From Auanema rhodensis (lineage: Eukaryota > Nematoda > Chromadorea > Rhabditida > Rhabditidae): a stretch of 64,000 nucleotides of DNA. The notes beneath the pieces are model-generated. The model was not told the origin of the DNA. It did no database searches and was given only the letters and a program-made list of their open reading frames with translations. Below are positions 1 to 11,440 of the stretch, one piece after another. Numbering within the stretch: the first letter of the stretch is position 1; each line of letters starts with the position of its first letter. The DNA is taken from contig OZ059897.1 in NCBI GenBank assembly GCA_964057225.1, positions 5,022,001 through 5,086,000 of the forward strand, in the 5' to 3' direction. A program made the position numbers and the translations under genes.

Positions 1-51
1 TCACGTGCACATTTAATTAGCATAAATTAAAGTTCACGTAAATTTCAAAGT

Positions 52-64
52 CATGGTTACCATG
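52..64. other. CATGGTNACCATG dyad
   Basis: Two 6-bp inverted arms (CATGGT and ACCATG) around one central base, at phase 52-64. The centre is T in most copies and G in about twenty (classes G, G2 and the G/L hybrids). Both forms keep the arms and also keep the GGTNACC core, which is the BstEII recognition sequence, so that enzyme should cut nearly every monomer. The pyrimidine/purine arms could mark a protein-binding dyad; that is speculation. Confidence 0.8.
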
Positions 65-77
65 CACCAATATCAAT

Positions 78-91
78 AAAAATTTGTTTTT
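78..91. other. A-tract/T-tract pair
   Basis: AAAAATTTGTTTTT at phase 78-91 recurs once per monomer. Phased A-tracts of this kind bend DNA and influence nucleosome placement, and 176 bp is close to one nucleosome plus linker, so a nucleosome-phasing role is plausible but not shown. Rare variants: 85G in a related set of monomers near 54821, 57109 and 58517; 90C at 31946 and 33706; 91C in the L-type classes. Confidence 0.75.
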
Positions 92-144
92 AGACTAATA
101 TGGACATGGGGAATCTAATTTTGAAAACCGCATCTCTTTATCTT

Positions 145-154
145 TCACGTGAAG
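145..154. other. TTCACGTGAA palindrome (canonical CACGTG core)
   Basis: A perfect 10-bp palindrome at phase 145-154 of every monomer, shown here for M1. CACGTG is the classic G-box/E-box core bound by bZIP and bHLH proteins in eukaryotes; whether anything binds it here is unknown. I found it broken in about ten monomers only: C-to-A at phase 148 in all class G2 copies (for example 8420), CGAGTG near 17570, CACGAG near 6660 and CATGTG near 42740. Confidence 0.85.
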
Positions 155-169
155 CGAGTTACATACCAA

Positions 170-186
170 GTGCACATCACGTGTAC
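170..186. other. Junction cluster GTGCAC-AT-CACGTG-TAC
   Basis: The monomer junction (phase 170 to phase 10 of the next copy) packs two palindromic hexamers, GTGCAC and CACGTG, two bases apart; copies with 8C have a second GTGCAC overlapping the end of CACGTG. The CACGTG at phase 2-7 looked intact in every monomer, while flanking bases vary (phase 1 T/G, 8 C/T, 9 A/G, 173 C/T, 175 C/T). Confidence 0.8.
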
Positions 187-1056
187 ATTTAATTAGCATA
201 AATTGAAGTTCACGTAAATTTCAAAGTCATGGTTACCATGCACCAATATCAATAAAAATTTGTTTTTAGACTAATATGGACATGGGGAATCTAATTTTGA
301 AAACCGCGTCTCTTTATCTTTCACGTGAAGCGAGTTACATACCAAGTGCACATCACGTGTACATTTAATTAGCATAAATTAAAGTTCACGTAAATTTCAA
401 AGTCATGGTTACCATGCACCAATATCAATAAAAATTTGTTTTTAGACTAATATGGACATGGGGAATCTAATTTTAAAAACCGCATCTCTTCATCTTTCAC
501 GTGAAGCAAGTTACATACCAAGTGCACAGCACGTGTACATTTAATTAGCATAAATTAAAGTTCACGTAAATTTCAAAGTCATGGTTACCATGCACCAATA
601 TCAATAAAAATTTGTTTTTAGACTAATATGGACATGGGGAATCTAATTTTGAAAACCGCATCTCTTTATCTTTCACGTGAAGCGAGTTACATACCAAGTG
701 CACATCACGTGTACATTTAATTAGCATAAATTAAAGTTCACGTAAATTTCAAAGTCATGGTTACCATGCACCAATATCAATAAAAATTTGTTTTTAGACT
801 AATATGGACATGGGGAATCTAATTTTGAAAACCGCATCTCTTTATCTTTCACGTGAAGTGAGTTACATACCAAGTGTACATCACGTGCACATTTAATTAG
901 CATAAATTAAAGTTAACGTAAATTTCAAAGTCATGGTTACCATGCACCAATATCAATAAAAATTTGTTTTTAGACTAATATGGACATGGGGAATCTAATT
1001 TTGAAAACCGCATCTCTTTATCTTTCACGTGAAGCGAGTTACATACCAAGTGCACA

Positions 1057-2640
1057 TCACGTGTACATTTAATTAGCATAAATTAAAGTTCACGTAAATT
1101 TCAAAGTCATGGTGACCATGCACTAATATCAATAAAAATTTGTTTTTAGACTAATATGGACATGGGGAATCTAATTTTAAAAACCGCATCTCTTTATCTT
1201 TCACGTGAAGCAAGTTACATACCAAGTGCATATCACGTGCACAATTAATTAGCATAAATTAAAGTTCACGTAAATTTCAAACTCATGGTTACCATGCACC
1301 AATATCAATAAAAATTTGTTTTTAGACTAATATGGACATGGGGAATCTAATTTTGGAAACCGCATCTCTTTATCTTTCACGTGAAGCGAGTTACATACCA
1401 AGTGCACATCACGTGTACATTTAATTAACATAAATTAAAGTTCACGTAAATTTCAAACTCATGGTTACCATGCACCAATATCAATAAAAATTTGTTTTTA
1501 GACTAATATGGACATGGGGAATCTAATTTTGAAAACCGCATCTCTTTATCTTTCACGTGAAGTGGGTTACATACCAAGTGCACATCACGTGTACATTTAA
1601 TTAGCATAAATTAAAGTTCACGTAAATTTCAAAGTCATGGTTACCATGCACCAATATCAATAAAAATTTGTTTTTAGACTAATATGGACATGGGGAATCT
1701 AATTTTAAAAACCGCATCTCTTTATCTTTCACGTGAAGCAAGTTACATACCAAGTGCACAGCACGTGTACATTTAATTAGCATAAATTAAAGTTCACGTA
1801 AATTTCAAAGTCATGGTTACCATGCACCAATATCAATAAAAATTTGTTTTTAGACTAATATGGACATGGGGAATCTAATTTTGAAAACCGCATCTCTTTA
1901 TCTTTCACGTGAAGTGGGTTACATACCAAGTGCACATCACGTGTACATTTAATTAGCATAAATTAAAGTTCACGTAAATTTCAAAGTCATGGTTACCATG
2001 CACCAATATCAATAAAAATTTGTTTTCAGACTAATATGGAGATGGGGAATCTAATATTGAAAACCGCATCTCTTTATCTTTCACGTGAAGCAAGTTACAT
2101 CCCAAGTGCACATCACGTGTACATTTAATTAGCATAAATTAAAGTTCACGTAAATTTCAAAGTCATGGTTACCATGCACCAATATCAATAAAAATTTGTT
2201 TTTAGACTAATATGGATATGGGGAATCTAATTTTGAAAACCGCATCTCTTTATCTTTCACGTGAAGCGAGTTACATACCAAGTGCACATCACGTGTGCAT
2301 TTAATTAGCATAAATTAAAGTTCACGTAAATTTCAAAATCATGGTTACCATGCACCAATATCAATAAAAATTTGTTTTTAGACTAATATGCACATGGGGA
2401 ATCTAATTTTAAAAACCGCATCTCTTTATCTTTCACGTGAAGTGAGTTACATACCAAGTGCACAGCACGTGTACATTTAATTAGCATAAATTAAAGTTCA
2501 CGTAAATTTCAAAGTCATGGTTACCATGCACTAATATCAATAAAAATTTGTTTTTAGACTAATATGGACATGGGGAATCTAATTTTGAAAACCGAATCTC
2601 TTTATCTTTCACGTGAAGCAAGTTACATACCAAGTGCACA
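1057..2640. repeat. Mixed segment M7-M15: G/K2, H, I, J, K, L, N, O, P
   Basis: M7 begins as class G (58G,68T,123A) but ends with the CAAG and 175T end typical of K2, and is followed by H, as K2 usually is. It therefore looks like a splice from the A-F HOR into the H-I-J-K series. M12 is an L with phase-1 T. N-O-P then follow in the order seen throughout the window. Together with M1-M6 this makes a 15-monomer run of which I found no second complete copy. Confidence 0.8.
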
Positions 2641-3872
2641 TCACGTGCACATTTAATTAGCATAAATTAAAGTTCACGTAAATTTCAAAGTCATGGTTAC
2701 CATGCACCAATATCAATAAAAATTTGTTTTTAGACTAATATGGACATGGGGAATCTAATTTTGAAAACCGCATCTCTTTATCTTTCACGTGAAGCGAGTT
2801 ACATACCAAGTGCACATCACGTGTACATTTAATTAGCATAAATTGAAGTTCACGTAAATTTCAAAGTCATGGTTACCATGCACCAATATCAATAAAAATT
2901 TGTTTTTAGACTAATATGGACATGGGGAATCTAATTTTGAAAACCGCATCTCTTTATCTTTCACGTGAAGTGAGTTACATACCAAGTGTACATCACGTGC
3001 ACATTTAATTAGCATAAATTAAAGTTCACGTAAATTTCAAAGTCATGGTTACCATGCACCAATATCAATAAAAATTTGTTTTTAGACTAATATGGACATG
3101 GGGAATCTAATATTGAAAACCGCATCTCTTTATCTTTCACGTGAAGCAAGTTACATACCAAGTGCACATCACGTGTACATTTAATTAGCATAAATTAAAG
3201 TTCACGTAAATTTCAAAGTCATGGTTACCATGCATTAATATCAATAAAAATTTGTTTTTAGACTAATATGGACATGGGGAATCTAATTTTGAAAACCGCA
3301 TCTCTTTATCTTTCACGTGAAGCAAGTTACGAACCAAGTGCACATCACGTGTACATTTAATTAGCATAAATTAAGGTTCACGTAAATTTCAAAGTCATGG
3401 TTACCATGCACCAATATCAATAAAAATTTGTTTTTAGACTAATATGGACATGGGGAATCTAATTTTGAAAACCGCATCTCTTTATCTTTCACGTGAAGCG
3501 AGTTACATACCAAGTGCACATCACGTGTACATTTAATTAGCATAAATTAAAGTTCACGTAAATTTCAAAGTCATGGTTACCATGCACCAATATCAATAAA
3601 AATTTGTTTTTAGACTAATATGGACATGGGGAATCTAATTTTGAAAACCGCATCTCTTTATCTTTCACGTGAAGTGAGTTACATACCAAGTGCACATCAC
3701 GTGTACATTTAATTAGCATAAATTAAAGTTCACGTAAATTTCAAAGTCATGGTTACCATGCACTAATATCAATAAAAATTTGTTTTTAGACTAATATGGA
3801 CATGGGGAATCTAATTTTGGAAACCGCATCTCTTTATCTTTCACGTGAAGTGAGTTACATACCAAGTGCACA
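2641..3872. repeat. Segment M16-M22: A, B2, Q, R, S, U, 68T/124G
   Basis: The run A-B2-Q-R-S recurs at 29745-30624 and 41361-42240 with the same diagnostic bases, including the doubly changed TTACGAACC of class R at the end of M19. U (M21) differs from consensus only by its TGAG end, and M22 carries 68T with 124G. This is the left part of the approximately 20-monomer HOR best seen at 29745-35024. Confidence 0.82.
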
Positions 3873-5808
3873 TCACGTGTACATTTAATTAGCATAAATT
3901 AAAGTTCACGTAAATTTCAAAGTCATGGTTACCATGCACCAATATCAATAAAAATTTGTTTTTAGACTAATATGGACATGGGGAATCTAATATTAAAAAC
4001 CGCATCTCTTTATCTTTCACGTGAAGCAAGTTACATCCCAAGTGCACATCACGTGTACATTTAATTAGCATAAATTAAAGTTCACGTAAATTTCAAAGTC
4101 ATGGTTACCATGCACCAATATCAATAAAAATTTGTTTTTAGACTAATATGGACATGGGGAATCTAATTGTGAAAACCGCATCTCTTTATCTTTCACGTGA
4201 AGCGAGTCACATACCAAGTGCACATCACGTGTACATTTAATTAACATAAATTAAAGTTCACGTAAATTTCAAACTCATGGTTACCATGCACCAATATCAA
4301 TAAAAATTTGTTTTTAGACTAATATGGACATGGGGAATCTAATTTTGAAAACCGCATCTCTTTATCTTTCACGTGAAGTGGGTTACATACCAAGTGCACA
4401 TCACGTGTACATTTAATTAGCATAAATTAAAGTTCACGTAAATTTCAAAGTCATGGTTACCATGCACAAATATCAATAAAAATTTGTTTTTAGACTAATA
4501 TGGACATGGGGAATCTAATTTTAAAAACCGCATCTCTTTATCTTTCACGTGAAGTGAGTTACATACCAAGTGCACAGCACGTGTACATTTAATTAGCATA
4601 AATTAAAGTTCACGTAAATTTCAAAGTCATGGTTACCATGCACTAATATCAATAAAAATTTGTTTTTAGACTAATATGGACATGGGGAATCTAATTTTGA
4701 AAACCGCATCTCTTTATCTTTCACGTGAAGTGGGTTACATACCAAGTGCACATCACGTGTACATTTAATTAGCATAAATTAAAGTTCACGTAAATTTCAA
4801 AGTCATGGTTACCATGCACAAATATCAATAAAAATTTGTTTTTAGACTAATATGGACATGGGGAATCTAATTTTAAAAACCGCATCTCTTTATCTTTCAC
4901 GTGAAGTGAGTTACATACCAAGTGCACAGCACGTGTACATTTAATTAGCATAAATTAAAGTTCACGTAAATTTCAAAGTCATGGTTACCATGCACTAATA
5001 TCAATAAAAATTTGTTTTTAGACTAATATGGACATGGGGAATCTAATTTTGAAAACCGCATCTCTTTATCTTTCACGTGAAGCCAGTTACATACCAAGTG
5101 CATATCACGTGCACATTTAATTAGCATAAATTAAAGTTCACGTAAATTTCAAACTCATGGTTACCATGCACCAATATCAATAAAAATTTGTTTTTAGACT
5201 AATATGGACATGGGGAATCTAATTTTGGAAACCGCATCTCTTTATCTTTCACGTGAAGTGAGTTACATACCAAGTGCACATCACGTGTACATTTAATTAG
5301 CATAAATTAAAGTTCACGTAAATTTCAAAGTCATGGTTACCATGCACCAATATCAATAAAAATTTGTTTTTAGACTAATATGGACATGGGGAATCTAATT
5401 TTAAAAACCGCATCTCTTTATCTTTCACGTGAAGCAAGTTACATACCAAGTGCATAGCACGTGTACATTTAATTAGCATAAATTAAAGTTCACGTAAATT
5501 TCAAAGTCATGGTTACCATGCACCAATATCAATAAAAATTTGTTTTTAGACTAATATGGACATGGGGAATCTAATTTTGAAAACCGCATCTCTTTATCTT
5601 TCACGTGAAGCAAGTTACATACCAAGTGCATATCACGTGCACAATTAATTAGCATAAATTAAAGTTCACGTAAATTTCAAACTCATGGTTACCATGCACC
5701 AATATCAATAAAAATTTGTTTTTAGACTAATATGGACATGGGGAATCTAATTTTGGAAACCGCATCTCTTTATCTTTCACGTGAAGTGAGTTACATACCA
5801 AGTGCACA
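3873..5808. repeat. 11-monomer HOR, copy 1 (M23-M33)
   Basis: Order W, X, I, Y, Z, Y, Z, h, J2, K2, H. The next 1936 bp repeats it in the same order, so this is a tandem HOR of 11 x 176 bp. The rare X marks (121G with GTCAC at phase 159-163) and W marks (ATATTAAAA with CATCCC) make chance agreement implausible. M33 begins like M44 (8C,12A,50C) but ends TGAG like M22, as expected of the junction monomer of a tandem duplication. Private bases: CCAG in M29. Confidence 0.9.
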
Positions 5809-7744
5809 TCACGTGTACATTTAATTAGCATAAATTAAAGTTCACGTAAATTTCAAAGTCATGGTTACCATGCACCAATATCAATAAAAATTTGTTTTTA
5901 GACTAATATGGACATGGGGAATCTAATATTAAAAACCGCATCTCTTTATCTTTCACGTGAAGCAAGTTACATCCCAAGTGCACATCACGTGTACATTTAA
6001 TTAGCATAAATTAAAGTTCACGTAAATTTCAAAGTCATGGTTACCATGCACCAATATCAATAAAAATTTGTTTTTAGACTAATATGGACATGGGGAATCT
6101 AATTGTGAAAACCGCATCTCTTTATCTTTCACGTGAAGCGAGTCACATACCAAGTGCACATCACGTGTACATTTAATTAACATAAATTAAAGTTCACGTA
6201 AATTTCAAACTCATGGTTACCATGCACCAATATCAATAAAAATTTGTTTTTAGACTAATATGGACATGGGGAATCTAATTTTGAAAACCGCATCTCTTTA
6301 TCTTTCACGTGAAGTGGGTTACATACCAAGTGCACATCACGTGTACATTTAATTAGCATAAATTAAAGTTCACGTAAGTTTCAAAGTCATGGTTACCATG
6401 CACAAATATCAATAAAAATTTGTTTTTAGACTAATATGGACATGGGGAATCTAATTTTAAAAACCGCATCTCTTTATCTTTCACGTGAAGTGAGTTACAT
6501 ACCAAGTGCACAGCACGTGTACATTTAATTAGCATAAATTAAAGTTCACGTAAATTTCAAAGTCATGGTTACCATGCACTAATATCAATAAAAATTTGTT
6601 TTTAGACTAATATGGACATGGGGAATCTAATTTTGAAAACCGCATCTCTTTATCTTTCACGAGAAGTGGGTTACATACCAAGTGCACATCACGTGTACAT
6701 TTAATTAGCATAAATTAAAGTTCACGTAAATTTCAAAGTCATGGTTACCATGCACAAATATCAATAAAAATTTGTTTTTAGACTAATATGGACATGGGGA
6801 ATCTAATTTTAAAAACCGCATCTCTTTATCTTTCACGTGAAGTGAGTTACATACCAAGTGCACAGCACGTGTACATTTAATTAGCATAAATTAAAGTTCA
6901 CGTAAATTTCAAAGTCATGGTTACCATGCACTAATATCAATAAAAATTTGTTTTTAGACTAATATGGACATGGGGAATCTAATTTTGAAAACCGCATCTC
7001 TTTATCTTTCACGTGAAGCAAGTTACATACCAAGTGCATATCACGTGCACATTTAATTAGCATAAATTAAAGTTCACGTAAATTTCAAACTCATGGTTAC
7101 CATGCACCAATATCAATAAAAATTTGTTTTTAGACTAATATGGACATGGGGAATCTAATTTTGGAAACCGCATCTCTTTATCTTTCACGTGAAGTGAGTT
7201 ACATACCAAGTGCACATCACGTGTACATTTAATTAGCATAAATTAAAGTTCACGTAAATTTCAAAGTCATGGTTACCATGCACCAATATCAATAAAAATT
7301 TGTTTTTAGACTAATATGGACATGGGGAATCTAATTGTAAAAACCGCATCTCTTTATCTTTCACGTGAAGCAAGTTACATACCAAGTGCATAGCACGTGT
7401 ACATTTAATTAGCATAAATTAAAGTTCACGTAAATTTCAAAGTCATGGTTACCATGCACCAATATCAATAAAAATTTGTTTTTAGACTAATATGGACATG
7501 GGGAATCTAATTTTGAAAACCGCATCTCTTTATCTTTCACGTGAAGCAAGTTACATACCAAGTGCATATCACGTGCACAATTAATTAGCATAAATTAAAG
7601 TTCACGTAAATTTCAAACTCATGGTTACCATGCACCAATATCAATAAAAATTTGTTTTTAGACTAATATGGACATGGGGAATCTAATTTTGGAAACCGCA
7701 TCTCTTTATCTTTCACGTGAAGCGAGTTACATACCAAGTGCACA
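5809..7744. repeat. 11-monomer HOR, copy 2 (M34-M44)
   Basis: Repeats W, X, I, Y, Z, Y, Z, h, J2, K2, H of the preceding copy at a spacing of 1936 bp. Differences I noticed: a G in GTAAGTTT near 6378, the broken CACGAG near 6660 in M38, 121G in M42 and the CGAG end of M44. The small number of differences over 1.9 kb points to a recent duplication. Confidence 0.9.
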
Positions 7745-7920
7745 TCACGTGTACATTTAATTAACATAAATTAAAGTTCACATAAATTTCAAACTCATGG
7801 TTACCATGCACCAATATCAATAAAAATTTGTTTTTAGACTAATATGGACATGGGGAATCTAATTTTGAAAACCGCATCTCTTTATCTTTCACGTGAAGTG
7901 GGTTACATACCAAGTGCACA
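7745..7920. repeat. Monomer M45, class I with a lost CpG
   Basis: A class I monomer (20A, 50C, TGGG end) linking the second 11-mer to the 4-monomer duplication. It is the one copy I noticed in which the phase 35-40 CACGTA reads CACATA, a G-to-A change within a CpG. Confidence 0.75.
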
Positions 7921-8624
7921 TCACGTGTACATTTAATTAGCATAAATTAAAGTTCACGTAAATTTCAAAGTCATGGTTACCATGCACCAATATCAATAAA
8001 AATTTGTTTTTAGACTAATATGGACATGGGGAATCTAATTTTAAAAACCGCATCTCTTTATCTTTCACGTGAAGCAAGTTACATACCAAGTGCACAGCAC
8101 GTGTACATTTAATTAGCATAAATTAAAGTTCACGTAAATTTCAAAGTCATGGTTACCATGCACCAATATCAATAAAAATTTGTTTTTAGACTAATATGGA
8201 CATGGGGAATCTAATTTTGAAAACCGCATCTCTTTATCTTTCACGTGAAGTGGGTTACATACCAAGTGCACATCACGTGTACATTTAATTAGCATAAATT
8301 AAAGTTCACGTAAATTTCAAAGTCATGGTGACCATGCACTAATATCAATAAAAATTTGTTTTTAGACTAATATGGACATGGGGAATCTAATTTTAAAAAC
8401 CGCATCTCTTTATCTTTCAAGTGAAGCAAGTTACATACCAAGTGCACAGCACGTGTACATTTAATTAGCATAAATTAAAGTTCACGTAAATTTCAAAGTC
8501 ATGGTTACCATGCACCAATATCAATAAAAATTTGTTTTTAGACTAATATGGACATGGGGAATCTAATATTGAAAACCGCATCTCTTTATCTTTCACGTGA
8601 AGCAAATTACATCCCAAGTGCACA
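7921..8624. repeat. 4-monomer block J-K-G2-L2, copy 1 (M46-M49)
   Basis: J (123A), K (1G, TGGG end), G2 (58G, 68T, 123A and the CAAGTG-broken palindrome), L2 (1G, 120A, CAAATTACATCCC end). Followed immediately by the same four monomers, spacing 704 bp. I saw no difference between the two copies at diagnostic sites. Confidence 0.9.
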
Positions 8625-9328
8625 TCACGTGTACATTTAATTAGCATAAATTAAAGTTCACGTAAATTTCAAAGTCATGGTTACCATGCACCAATATCAA
8701 TAAAAATTTGTTTTTAGACTAATATGGACATGGGGAATCTAATTTTAAAAACCGCATCTCTTTATCTTTCACGTGAAGCAAGTTACATACCAAGTGCACA
8801 GCACGTGTACATTTAATTAGCATAAATTAAAGTTCACGTAAATTTCAAAGTCATGGTTACCATGCACCAATATCAATAAAAATTTGTTTTTAGACTAATA
8901 TGGACATGGGGAATCTAATTTTGAAAACCGCATCTCTTTATCTTTCACGTGAAGTGGGTTACATACCAAGTGCACATCACGTGTACATTTAATTAGCATA
9001 AATTAAAGTTCACGTAAATTTCAAAGTCATGGTGACCATGCACTAATATCAATAAAAATTTGTTTTTAGACTAATATGGACATGGGGAATCTAATTTTAA
9101 AAACCGCATCTCTTTATCTTTCAAGTGAAGCAAGTTACATACCAAGTGCACAGCACGTGTACATTTAATTAGCATAAATTAAAGTTCACGTAAATTTCAA
9201 AGTCATGGTTACCATGCACCAATATCAATAAAAATTTGTTTTTAGACTAATATGGACATGGGGAATCTAATATTGAAAACCGCATCTCTTTATCTTTCAC
9301 GTGAAGCAAATTACATCCCAAGTGCACA
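8625..9328. repeat. 4-monomer block J-K-G2-L2, copy 2 (M50-M53)
   Basis: Tandem partner of 7921-8624. It continues into N and an O variant, the order found after G2-L2 at 11617-12144, 13729-14256, 17425-17952 and 19185-19712, so copy 2 keeps the ancestral right flank and the duplication inserted copy 1 or its twin. Confidence 0.88.
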
Positions 9329-9680
9329 TCACGTGTACATTTAATTAGCATAAATTAAAGTTCACGTAAATTTCAAAGTCATGGTTACCATGCACCAATA
9401 TCAATAAAAATTTGTTTTTAGACTAATATGGATATGGGGAATCTAATTTTGAAAACCGCATCTCTTTATCTTTCACGTGAAGCGAGTTACATACCAAGTG
9501 CACATCACGTGTGCATTTAATTAGCATAAATTAAAGTTCACGTAAATTTCAAAATCATGGTTACCATGCACTAATATCAATAAAAATTTGTTTTTAGACT
9601 AATATGGACATGGGGAATCTAATTTTGAAAACCGCATCTCTTTATCTTTCACGTGAAGCAAGTTACATACCAAGTGCATA
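9329..9680. repeat. Monomers M54-M55: N and O variant
   Basis: N (GATATG) then a monomer with the O start (9G, 50A) but 68T, 123G and a 175T end, so its right part is that of class Z/K2. The same N plus variant-O pair recurs at 17777-18128, again followed by h-J2-K2. Confidence 0.78.
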
Positions 9681-11440
9681 TCACGTGCACATTTAATTAG
9701 CATAAATTAAAGTTCACGTAAATTTCAAACTCATGGTTACCATGCACCAATATCAATAAAAATTTGTTTTTAGACTAATATGGACATGGGGAATCTAATT
9801 TTGGAAACCGCATCTCTTTATCTTTCACGTGAAGTGAGTTACATACCAAGTGCACATCACGTGTACATTTAATTAGCATAAATTAAAGTTCACGTAAATT
9901 TCAAAGTCATGGTTACCATGCACCAATATCAATAAAAATTTGTTTTTAGACTAATATGGACATGGGGAATCTAATTTTAAAAACCGCATCTCTTTATCTT
10001 TCACGTGAAGCAAGTTACATACCAAGTGCATAGCACGTGTACATTTAATTAGCATAAATTAAAGTTCACGTAAATTTCAAAGTCATGGTTACCATGCACC
10101 AATATCAATAAAAATTTGTTTTTAGACTAATATGGACATGGGGAATCTAATTTTGAAAACCGCATCTCTTTATCTTTCACGTGAAGCAAGTTACATACCA
10201 AGTGCATATCACGTGCACAATTAATTAGCATAAATTAAAGTTCACGTAAATTTCAAACTCATGGTTACCATGCACCAATATCAATAAAAATTTGTTTTTA
10301 GACTAATATGGACATGGGGAATCTAATTTTGGAAACCGCATCTCTTTATCTTTCACGTGAAGTGGGTTACATACCAAGTGCACATCACGTGTACATTTAA
10401 TTAGCATAAATTAAAGTTCACGTAAATTTCAAAGTCATGGTTACCATGCACTAATATCAATAAAAATTTGTTTTTAGACTAATATGGACATGGGGAATCT
10501 AATTTTGAAAACCGCATCTCTTTATCTTTCACGTGAAGTGGGTTACATACCAAGTGCACATCACGTGTACATTTAATTAGCATAAATTAAAGTTCACGTA
10601 AATTTCAAAGTCATGGTTACCATGCACAAATATCAATAAAAATTTGTTTTTAGACTAATATGGACATGGGGAATCTAATTTTAAAAACCGCATCTCTTTA
10701 TCTTTCACGTGAAGTGAGTTACATACCAAGTGCACAGCACGTGTACATTTAATTAGCATAAATTAAAGTTCACGTAAATTTCAAAGTCATGGTTACCATG
10801 CACTAATATCAATAAAAATTTGTTTTTAGACTAATATGGACATGGGGAATCTAATTTTGAAAACCGCATCTCTTTATCTTTCACGTGAAGCAAGTTACAT
10901 ACCAAGTGCATATCACGTGCACATTTAATTAGCATAAATTAAAGTTCACGTAAATTTCAAACTCATGGTTACCATGCACCAATATCAATAAAAATTTGTT
11001 TTTAGACTAATATGGACATGGGGAATCTAATTTTGGAAACCGCATCTCTTTATCTTTCACGTGAAGTGAGTTACATACCAAGTGCACATCACGTGTACAT
11101 TTAATTAGCATAAATTAAAGTTCACGTAAATTTCAAAGTCATGGTTACCATGCACCAATATCAATAAAAATTTGTTTTTAGACTAATATGGACATGGGGA
11201 ATCTAATTTTAAAAACCGCATCTCTTTATCTTTCACGTGAAGCAAGTTACATACCAAGTGCATAGCACGTGTACATTTAATTAGCATAAATTAAAGTTCA
11301 CGTAAATTTCAAAGTCATGGTTACCATGCACCAATATCAATAAAAATTTGTTTTTAGACTAATATGGACATGGGGAATCTAATTTTGAAAACCGCATCTC
11401 TTTATCTTTCACGTGAAGCAAGTTACATACCAAGTGCATA
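9681..11440. repeat. 10-monomer block, copy 1 (M56-M65)
   Basis: Order h, J2, K2, H (TGGG end), a 68T/TGGG monomer, Y, Z, h, J2, K2. The same ten occur at 14433-16192, 27 monomers (4752 bp) downstream. The block itself holds h-J2-K2 twice, so an older smaller duplication lies inside it. Confidence 0.85.

Larger units (their letters stand above)
1..176. repeat. Reference monomer M1 (class A) with phase map
   Basis: This first full monomer sets the numbering used in all entries. Phases 2-7 CACGTG; 11-34 A/T-rich; 35-40 a CACGTA half-palindrome; 52-64 the CATGGTTACCATG dyad; 78-91 an A5-T3-G-T5 tract; 100-114 a G-rich stretch around ATGGACATGGGG; 117-130 ending in the invariant ACCG; 145-154 the TTCACGTGAA palindrome; 155-158 the highly variable CGAG/TGAG/CAAG/TGGG site; 170-175 GTGCAC. 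About 58 of 176 bases are G or C. The unit length is 3 x 58 + 2, so any reading frame shifts with every monomer, and stops occur in all frames, which argues against coding. The choice of start is arbitrary. Confidence 0.97.
1..1056. repeat. HOR hexamer A-B-C-D-E-F, copy 1 (M1-M6)
   Basis: Six monomers in the order A (8C), B (29G,132G), C (123A,139C), D (1G), E (155T,173T), F (8C,35A). The same ordered six recur at 39601-40656 and 62129-63184, and the first five at 49985-50864. The shared order of independent substitutions shows that the unit of amplification was several monomers long, not one. Copies agree at all diagnostic sites apart from singletons such as 40504 (a T inside AAATATC) and the extra T near 63100. 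Confidence 0.9.

Noticed and set aside
52-64. Transposon terminal inverted repeat or target-site duplication at the dyad
   Set aside because: The inverted arms are 6 bp with one base between, present in every monomer, with no element between them.
78-91. Rho-independent terminator (A-run/T-run hairpin)
   Set aside because: The possible stem is only A-T pairs with a four-base loop, there is no gene upstream, and it is part of every satellite copy.
100-192. Recurring small open frame of about 30 codons from the ATG at phase 100 to a TAA at phase 14-16 of the next monomer
   Set aside because: It appears once per monomer as a by-product of the repeat, has a stop just upstream at phase 91-93, loses its first ATG in 103C copies only by the following codon changing, and shows no synonymous bias. 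Monomer length is not a multiple of three, so no longer frame can form.
1353-1366. Resemblance of TTTTGGAAACCGC (124G classes) to the CENP-B box
   Set aside because: Only TTGGAAAC agrees. The TTCG and CGGG parts needed for CENP-B binding are absent, and most monomers do not have 124G.
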